From NCBI GenBank assembly GCA_964575575.1, contig CAZNQQ010000006.1, forward strand, positions 1 through 35,573: 35,573 nucleotides of DNA, read 5' to 3'. Positions 30,123-35,573 of this stretch are shown piece after piece. A program made the translations under genes and the position numbers. Within the stretch, counting starts at the first letter, position 1; each line of letters begins with the position of its first letter. The notes below the pieces were generated by a model that was not told where the DNA came from, did no database searches, and saw nothing but the letters and a program-made list of their open reading frames with translations. Source of the stretch: UBA2163 sp964575575. GTDB lineage: Bacteria > Patescibacteriota > Minisyncoccia > Phycocordibacterales > UBA2163.

Positions 30123-31157
30123 TTATTTAACTAAAGAATACTCGCCTTTCTTGTTTATTTTAAAATGCTTTCTGTTTTGCAAGTTCACTATTATTGTATT
30201 GTCTTTTATGTATCTTTCTTTGCGAACTTTTTCTATTATTTGCTCTTTTGTAAGGGCTCCGTTCTTTTTAAGGATTTCTGATATTACGTCTTTTACTACA
30301 CCACTTGAATACCCCCATTCTCTAAGTGCATAAAGTCCTCTTCCCACAAGTACAAAACGTGGGTCTTTGATAAGTTCGTTGTGACATGTAGCAGTATGAG
30401 CCTTTCTAGCGAAGAAGTCACCTATAGATTTTGCGACTTCCGTAAAGTGCATGGGTGAACCGTGCTTCTTGATAGCTAAGTATGCGTAGTCTCGCATTCC
30501 TTTTACTTTTACGTTTGAAGAATCTGCAACTCCCCATTCACCTAGAGGGTTCTTACCAAGCATCTTTGAGATCTGAAGCCAACGTTTTGCATTGTCTTCG
30601 TTTTTGTATTTTTTATTTAAATCTCCAATTTGATTTAGGAATTTATTTAAAAGATCTTGTTCTGATACTAGATCATCATAAGAAAGACTTTCGTATATAT
30701 TTTTAAGAGCTTTGTTTACAGAACCTTCCACTGCTGAATCTACATACCAATGACTTCTGAATTCGTCGTTTTCTTTTTTCTTATTGAAGGCATCACCAAG
30801 ATCTAACAATAGCAATGTGTGGTTTTGAGTACCTTTGTCTTTAGAAATTAGCTCTAGGAGTTCGTCTTCTGCAACAATACCACCTAAAGAGTCAATAGCT
30901 GAAGAAAGCTCGTTAAGTGTTGGTTCTTCGCTTGAGAAAGTGTCTGATTTTCTTATGCTTGCGAGTGCAGCATTTTCGATCTGTCGTACACGCTCACGTG
31001 TAATACCGTACTTGTTCCCTATTGCTTCAAGAGTCATTTTGTTAGGACTCTTACCAAGACCGTACCTGTTTGTTACCACTTCTCTGGCACGTTCTGGAAG
31101 CACGACTAAGATGCGCTTTGTGACCTGCTTTGGTTTAAATGTGATTATTGCAGACAT
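30123..31157 (-). CDS. Sigma region 4 - HARE-HTH fusion regulator
   Basis: 344 residues. Residues ~18-72 are a sigma-70 region 4 helix-turn-helix (RYGLGKSPNKMTLEAIGNKY, GITRERVRQIENAALASIRK). Residues ~228-288 match a HARE-HTH domain as found in the RNA polymerase delta subunit and chromatin proteins (HGSPMHFTEVAKSIGDFFAR, DPRFVLVGRGLYALREWGY). A third, winged-helix-like part ends the protein (LTKEQIIEKVRKERYIKDNT). Sigma region 2, needed for -10 recognition, is absent, so it is not a complete sigma factor. Binding of -35 DNA or of the polymerase beta flap is inference. Confidence 0.82.
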   Translation of the reverse strand: MSAIITFKPKQVTKRILVVLPERAREVVTNRYGLGKSPNKMTLEAIGNKYGITRERVRQIENAALASIRKSDTFSSEEPTLNELSSAIDSLGGIVAEDELLELISKDKGTQNHTLLLLDLGDAFNKKKENDEFRSHWYVDSAVEGSVNKALKNIYESLSYDDLVSEQDLLNKFLNQIGDLNKKYKNEDNAKRWLQISKMLGKNPLGEWGVADSSNVKVKGMRDYAYLAIKKHGSPMHFTEVAKSIGDFFARKAHTATCHNELIKDPRFVLVGRGLYALREWGYSSGVVKDVISEILKKNGALTKEQIIEKVRKERYIKDNTIIVNLQNRKHFKINKKGEYSLVK

Positions 31158-31180
31158 ATTGAATAAATTGTTATAAATTA

Positions 31181-31209
31181 ACTATACTATATTTCTACCA
31201 CAAATGCAA
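31181..31209 (-). promoter_or_regulatory. Promoter of the sigma4-HARE gene
   Basis: On the minus strand TTGCAT (31204-31209), 17 bases, TATAGT (31181-31186), giving a leader of about 20 bases before the ATG at 31157. Confidence 0.55.
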
Positions 31210-31226
31210 CTATTACGCAAGGTTTA

Positions 31227-33536
31227 TTAACTTGTGACAATACTGACGATTTTGCCCTTTATATACATCACCTTTTCTATATTTTTGCCTTCTGTCCATT
31301 TTTTTACATTATCTTCTTCAAGTGCTTTTTCCTTCACTTTTTCCTCATCTTCATCTATAGATATCTCAATATCAGCTCTTACTTTACCATCTACCTGAAC
31401 AGCTATGCTTATAGTATCTTCTACCATCTTAGACTCATCATATTCTGGCCACTTTTCTGTCAAAACAGACGTTTCATTTCCAAGCTTTGTCCACAACTCT
31501 TCAGCAACATGCGGTGCAAATGGCGCAATTAATACAAGTAGAGTTTCATAATCTGCTTTTGACACCTCTTCTTTCTTCTCCATTTCGTTTACAAGTATCA
31601 TCATCTGACTTATAGCAGTATTAAACTTCATCGCTTCTATATCTTCACCTACTTTTTTAATAGCACTATCAAGCACTAGACTAGACTCTGTATCTTTTAC
31701 TTTTTCATTTAGTCTCCAGACTTTTTCTATAAATCTTCTGACTCCAACCATATTGTCTGTACTCCAAGCGATCGCCTGATCAAATGGTCCCATGAACATT
31801 TCATATAACCTTAAGCTGTCCGCACCGAAATTCTCTACTACTTCATCTGGATTCACTACATTGCCTTTTGATTTGGACATCTTCTCGCCTCCTTCTGCGA
31901 GTATAAGACCGTGTGAAGTTCTCTTCTGGTATGGTTCGTGTGTCGGTACTACTTTTATGTCATATAAAAACTTATGCCAGAATCTAGAATATAGTAAGTG
32001 AAGCGTAGTATGTTCCATTCCTCCGTTATACCAATCTACTGGAGTCCAATATTTAAGATTCTTCTCATCTGCAAACACCTTGTCGTTGTCAGAATCAGCA
32101 TAACGCAAATAATACCAAGAAGAACCTGCCCAGTTTGGCATCACGTCTGTTTCTCTTTTGGCTTCCCCACTACAACTTGGACATTTTACATTTACCCAAT
32201 CTTCAGCCTTCGTGAGTGGCGACTCACCAGAGTCAGTTGGTTTGTAATCATCAACTTCTGGAAGTTCTACTGGTAAGTCACTCTCTGGTACTGCCACAGG
32301 CCCACACTTTTCACAGTGAATAATTGGAATAGGTTCTCCCCAATAGCGTTGGCGTGAGAATACCCAATCACGAAGTTTGTATTTAATAACTTTCTCACCA
32401 TTAACTTTTTTAATTACTTCATCTTTATCGACTAAACCTGCCTCAACGATCGGTAATTCAAATTTCTCTGCAAACTCACGGTCTCGCTCATCATAAGCAG
32501 GAACTGCCATTATCGCTCCTGTTCCATACTCAACCATTACATAGTCAGCTATAAATACTGGGATCTCTTCATCGTTTGCAAGATTAATCACAGTTATTCC
32601 TTTTAGCTCTACACCTGTTTTCTCTTTTCCTTCTGCGGTTCGCTCTATTTCTGTCTTTTTACTAGTTTCTCTTATATATTTCTCTACTTCATCAAAATTC
32701 TCAATTTGTGATTTTAGCTCCGCTACAAGATTATGCTCTGGCGCCAACACCATATAAGTCGCGCCAAATATAGTATCTGGTCGTGTAGTAAATACTTTTA
32801 TAGTTTTATCACTTTCTTTTATATTGAAATCTATTTCAGCACCTTCTGATTTTCCTATCCAATTTCTTTGTTGTGTCTTTATTTGCTCAAGATAATCTAC
32901 GTCGTCTAAGTCTTTATCAAGTCTGTCTGCATATTTTGTTATCGCAAGCATCCATTGTTCTTTGTCTTGCTTCTCCGTCTCTCCACCACAGCGTTCACAG
33001 TGTCCGTCTACAACTTCTTCATTTGCAAGGCCAATCTTACAAGACAAGCACCAATTTATAGGCATCTTGTCTTTATATGCCAAACCTTTTTTAAACATCT
33101 GCAAGAATATCCACTGTGTCCATTTGTAATACTTAGGGTCAGTCGTATTTATCTCTCGTGACCAATCAAAAGAAATGCCAAGCATTTTAATCTGCCTTCG
33201 GAAATTATCTGTATTATCTTTTGTAACCTCTTTAGGGTGTTTACCAGTCTTAAGTGCGTAGTTTTCAGTGGGTAGTCCAAAAGCATCCCACCCTATCGGA
33301 TACAGCACATTCTTTCCTTCTGCTCTCCTTTTGCGCGCTATTACATCCATTCCAATATATGGTCGTGGATGCCCCACATGCAAACCATCGCCAGATGGAT
33401 ACGGGAACTCAATCAAGAGGTATGACTTTTCTCCGCCAGCTGGCGAATTAGAAAAATCTTCAGCTTTGTACGGCTCGTCTTTCTCCCACTTTTCCTGCCA
33501 CTTTTTTTCTATTTTTTTATGATTATATTTCTCCAT
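31227..33536 (-). CDS. leuS: Leucyl-tRNA synthetase
   Basis: 769 residues, short against the usual ~860. Class I marks: YPSGDGLHVGHPRPYIGMD (HIGH as HVGH) and EKMSKSKGNVVNPDEV. Zinc-type Cys pairs are in CLSCKIGLA/CERCGG and CEKCGP/CPSCSG. The editing domain (CP1) is present, with TTRPDTIFGATYMVLAPEH and GTGAIMAVPAYDERD. The stretch between the editing domain and RDWVFSRQRYWGEPIP is shorter than usual, which accounts for part of the missing length. Near the N-terminus SNSPAGGEKS is encoded by the CGCCAGCTGGCG palindrome. It starts on the stop of the DUF5671 gene (TAATG). Confidence 0.97.
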   Translation of the reverse strand: MEKYNHKKIEKKWQEKWEKDEPYKAEDFSNSPAGGEKSYLLIEFPYPSGDGLHVGHPRPYIGMDVIARKRRAEGKNVLYPIGWDAFGLPTENYALKTGKHPKEVTKDNTDNFRRQIKMLGISFDWSREINTTDPKYYKWTQWIFLQMFKKGLAYKDKMPINWCLSCKIGLANEEVVDGHCERCGGETEKQDKEQWMLAITKYADRLDKDLDDVDYLEQIKTQQRNWIGKSEGAEIDFNIKESDKTIKVFTTRPDTIFGATYMVLAPEHNLVAELKSQIENFDEVEKYIRETSKKTEIERTAEGKEKTGVELKGITVINLANDEEIPVFIADYVMVEYGTGAIMAVPAYDERDREFAEKFELPIVEAGLVDKDEVIKKVNGEKVIKYKLRDWVFSRQRYWGEPIPIIHCEKCGPVAVPESDLPVELPEVDDYKPTDSGESPLTKAEDWVNVKCPSCSGEAKRETDVMPNWAGSSWYYLRYADSDNDKVFADEKNLKYWTPVDWYNGGMEHTTLHLLYSRFWHKFLYDIKVVPTHEPYQKRTSHGLILAEGGEKMSKSKGNVVNPDEVVENFGADSLRLYEMFMGPFDQAIAWSTDNMVGVRRFIEKVWRLNEKVKDTESSLVLDSAIKKVGEDIEAMKFNTAISQMMILVNEMEKKEEVSKADYETLLVLIAPFAPHVAEELWTKLGNETSVLTEKWPEYDESKMVEDTISIAVQVDGKVRADIEISIDEDEEKVKEKALEEDNVKKWTEGKNIEKVMYIKGKIVSIVTS
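33434..33445 (-). repeat. Palindrome inside leuS
   Basis: CGCCAGCTGGCG, perfect over 12 bases, encoding SPAGG close to the N-terminus of LeuRS. On the plus strand the 19 bases ending at 33445 equal those at 17562-17580 in cysS (TTTTCTCCGCCAGCTGGCG). Confidence 0.7.
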
Positions 33537-34489
33537 TACCTATCTTTACGTACTGGATACAAATCAGGGTCTATTGTTCTTTCAAAACAAACCTCTCCCT
33601 CACCATGTTGCCAGTTTGAATCTTTAATGCCTAGACCTCCTCCGATCGGAACAGGGCTTACTATTCTTTCATTTATAAAAGATTGTTCGGTACTTTCTTT
33701 ATTGAAGTCAGCGCAAAGCTCAAAAGTAAGAGCAGATATTACGTTGTATCCATATTCTTCTTCAGTCTGTGGATCAACAGGTACCATAAAACTTGAAATA
33801 GGATCTTTAAGTTCTAACAAACTTTCTGGTAATCTTTCTTTGCTTTGCCAAAAATCTACCACCCTCCACTGAATACTTTGCAAATCGTCCACTTTCTTTT
33901 CGTCAAACCGTATTAGTCGCTGACTTGTAGGCGAGCCTATTATAAAGAAACCTGACACAACAGCTACTAAGACAACCAGAGCAGTTATCCACCCTATCAT
34001 TTTTGCTTTCTTTGCTTCCATCTCCCACTTACCTTTCAGATCATACATATAGTAACCAAACACAGCGCCGGTAACTACAAGCACAGCGACTATCTTTAAT
34101 ACAAACTGCGTAGTTATGTCCCCTCCCAAGAATTCATTGATGAGTCTTATAAGTTGGATGATTATAGTCACACCTGCCACAAACAATGTGAAGTAAATTA
34201 ACCATTTTCTTATCCAGAGTCCTTTCTTTTCTGGATTTCTTCGTACATCCCTATTGAGCACTTTTGTAAGTACTAGATATGTTGGGAATATTATAATAAG
34301 AGATGCTATAGAAAAGCGCACAGCTGCTGAGAAGTTCCCTCTATAGAAGTCCAGCTGATCTGGAAATAAAATATTTATATAATTGAATAATAGTGCAAGC
34401 AGTGAAAACGCGCTCACATAAAGTGCTACCATAGCACCCACATAAAGGAAGAAGTCTTTAGGTGTTACTTTTGTTTTTATATTTTCCAT
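33536..34489 (-). CDS. DUF5671-type membrane protein
   Basis: 317 residues. Five membrane segments in the first ~200 residues (FFLYVGAMVALYVSAFSLLA, SIASLIIIFPTYLVLTKVL, LIYFTLFVAGVTIIIQLIRL, IVAVLVVTGAVFGYYMY, ALVVLVAVVSGFFIIG), as in DUF5671 proteins common in CPR genomes. A C-terminal soluble part starts SPTSQRLIRFDEKKVDDLQS and contains two cysteines and PVPIGGGLGIKD; it should lie on the outer side. Function unknown. Ten bases after ychF and overlapping leuS by one base, so it sits in a transcript of core translation genes. Confidence 0.75.
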   Translation of the reverse strand: MENIKTKVTPKDFFLYVGAMVALYVSAFSLLALLFNYINILFPDQLDFYRGNFSAAVRFSIASLIIIFPTYLVLTKVLNRDVRRNPEKKGLWIRKWLIYFTLFVAGVTIIIQLIRLINEFLGGDITTQFVLKIVAVLVVTGAVFGYYMYDLKGKWEMEAKKAKMIGWITALVVLVAVVSGFFIIGSPTSQRLIRFDEKKVDDLQSIQWRVVDFWQSKERLPESLLELKDPISSFMVPVDPQTEEEYGYNVISALTFELCADFNKESTEQSFINERIVSPVPIGGGLGIKDSNWQHGEGEVCFERTIDPDLYPVRKDR

Positions 34490-34499
34490 AATGTCTTAA

Positions 34500-35573
34500 T
34501 TATATCCTAAACTCTATAACGTCGCCATCTTGGACTATGTATTCCTTTCCTTCTGTTCTTGCCCAGCCTTTTTCGCGTGCTACTGCGTATGACCCTGCTT
34601 CTACGAGTTTGTCATAAGCTATTACTTCAGCACGGATGAACTTGTCTTTAAAGTCTGTGTGGATTGCCATCCCTGCAACTGGGGCTGTGGAGTCTCGCAA
34701 AATTGTCCAGGCGCGAGTTTCTTCAGGACCAGTTGTAAAATATGTTATTAGATTCAAAAGTTCATAGCCTTTGCGTATTAGGCTATCTATACCACTCTCT
34801 AGTACTCCAAACTCTCTTCTGAATTCGTCTTTGTCGTCGTCACTTACCTCTTTGAGTTCATTTTCTACATTTGCATCTACTTCCACCCATTTAGAATTCG
34901 TACTTTCAAAAAAGTTCATTAACCTATCCCAGCGGTCGTCTTCAATATTTTTACCATCCGACTTTTTATTCAATACGTACAAAAAAGGTTTCATTGTTAA
35001 AAGATTTAATTGCTTTATTGCCAAAGTTTCTTGCTCATCTAATCCAAGTGTGTTTGCAAGCTTTCCTGCTATTAGTGTCTGCTCAACTTTTTTTAATACT
35101 TCTTGTTCTTTAATAGCCATCTTGTCTCCACCTCTTACTTCCTTTTCCATATTTGAAAGTCGTTTTGTTACAGTCTGCATGTCTGCCATTATGAGTTCAA
35201 GGTTTATAACCTCTATGTCATCGAGTGGGTCTACTGCGCCGTTCACATGCACTACGTCTGGGTCGTCAAATACTCGTATCACTTCTGCAATAGCGTCTAC
35301 TTCGCGGATATTAGAGAGGAATTTATTACCTAACCCTTCCCCTGCTGACGCTCCCTTTACAAGACCTGCAATATCCACGAATTCTACTGCTGCAGGGATG
35401 GTTTTTGCAGAGTCAGATAAACAACTCAACCGGTTGAGGCGTTCATCTGGCACACCAACCACGCCCACGGATGGGTCTATGGTGCAAAATGGAAAGTTCT
35501 CACACGGAACTGATTTTTTTGTAAGTGCATTAAAAAGTGTTGATTTGCCTACATTTGGCAAACCAACAATGCC
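34500..35573 (-). CDS. ychF: YchF/OLA1-family P-loop NTPase (5' partial)
   Basis: At least 357 residues. The frame continues to the window edge: the visible start reads GIVGLPNVGKSTLFNALTKK, so the TTG at 35561 is an internal codon of the G1 motif and the first few residues are missing. Then FPFCTIDPSVGVVGVPDERL, VEFVDIAGLVKGASAGEGLG (G3), NIREVDAIAEVIRVF, a coiled-coil insert and a C-terminal TGS domain ending EYIVQDGDVIEFRI. The G4 position reads LNKKSDG, where most YchF have NxxE. YchF binds ribosomes and hydrolyses ATP; it is thought to act in stress control of translation. Confidence 0.95.
   Translation of the reverse strand, partial: GIVGLPNVGKSTLFNALTKKSVPCENFPFCTIDPSVGVVGVPDERLNRLSCLSDSAKTIPAAVEFVDIAGLVKGASAGEGLGNKFLSNIREVDAIAEVIRVFDDPDVVHVNGAVDPLDDIEVINLELIMADMQTVTKRLSNMEKEVRGGDKMAIKEQEVLKKVEQTLIAGKLANTLGLDEQETLAIKQLNLLTMKPFLYVLNKKSDGKNIEDDRWDRLMNFFESTNSKWVEVDANVENELKEVSDDDKDEFRREFGVLESGIDSLIRKGYELLNLITYFTTGPEETRAWTILRDSTAPVAGMAIHTDFKDKFIRAEVIAYDKLVEAGSYAVAREKGWARTEGKEYIVQDGDVIEFRI

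Noticed and set aside
1..35573. CRISPR array, transposase, integrase or prophage genes
   Set aside because: No regularly spaced repeats, no terminal inverted repeats with a transposase frame and no phage structural or integrase genes were seen; the tail-fibre resemblance is limited to the exported paralogs.
1..35573. tRNA or rRNA genes
   Set aside because: I searched by eye for T-arm motifs such as GGTTCRA and its complement and for rRNA cores and found none in a suitable context; a covariance search would be decisive.
1..35573. UGA recoded as glycine (as in Gracilibacteria or SR1)
   Set aside because: Core genes are full length with UGA read as stop, and one gene ends in TGA, so the standard bacterial code fits.

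Overview
The window looks like part of a Candidate Phyla Radiation (Patescibacteria, probably Parcubacteria-like) genome, taken from a scaffold assembled with short reads. The evidence is a compact AT-rich gene set, short versions of universal enzymes, several protein architectures I associate with this group (sigma region 4 fused to a HARE-HTH domain, a DUF5671-type membrane protein, an ATP-cone/nuclease protein, and large exported proteins with a constant N-terminus), and no amino-acid or cofactor biosynthesis. The lineage is inferred from gene content; there is no rRNA gene. The standard code fits: the reading frames are intact with TGA as a stop. There are three 100-N scaffold gaps (4852-4951, 6753-6852, 8127-8226). 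The first is false, because identical 55-base ends flank it.

Layout. 1-1755: two tandem exported proteins (the first truncated at the window edge) with the same N-terminal module and different C-terminal modules. 1780-4006: ftsW/rodA and murG. 4079-4696: an adenylate-kinase-like gene on the minus strand. 4791-6283: gltX, split by the false gap. 6339-6895: a third member of the exported family, interrupted by a gap. 6934-8126: an M23 (LytM) peptidase with a coiled coil, cut by a gap. 8227-8690: unexplained sequence. 8739-9206: a lysozyme-like gene without a normal start codon. 9306-12009: a minus-strand operon of sugar-phosphate isomerase, ROK kinase, VKOR and DoxX. 12126-14624: a transglutaminase-like exported protein, a sunset-domain protein, rpmA, rplI and a small membrane protein. 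14701-20504: S41 protease, corA, cysS, dnaB and recR. 20547-24702: rplU, rmuC and a P-type ATPase. 24743-26663: a YqeY protein, a DUF7282-like protein and an ATP-cone nuclease. 26663-30066: mnmA, mltG and a conserved membrane protein. 30123-35573: a sigma4-HARE regulator, leuS, a DUF5671-type protein and ychF (runs off the window).

How the genes fit together. Peptidoglycan work dominates (FtsW/RodA, MurG, MltG, M23 peptidase, lysozyme-like protein, S41 protease). The core information genes are three tRNA synthetases, DnaB, RecR, MnmA, L21, L27, L9 and YchF. The cysteine-rich exported proteins may be substrates for oxidative folding through the VKOR homolog; this is inference.

Regulatory reading. 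About ten genes carry a TATAAT-type -10 element, often extended with TGn, ending only 5-10 bases before the start codon and with no Shine-Dalgarno sequence, which suggests leaderless transcripts. Three genes differ sharply: the adenylate-kinase-like gene, the transglutaminase-like gene and the small membrane protein have strong Shine-Dalgarno sequences and private terminators, and may be more recent arrivals. Other points worth attention are a 16-base GC-rich palindrome inside cysS with a close relative inside leuS, a 9-base TTATCCACA motif placed just after three stop codons, and a promoter followed at once by a UUCG terminator hairpin.
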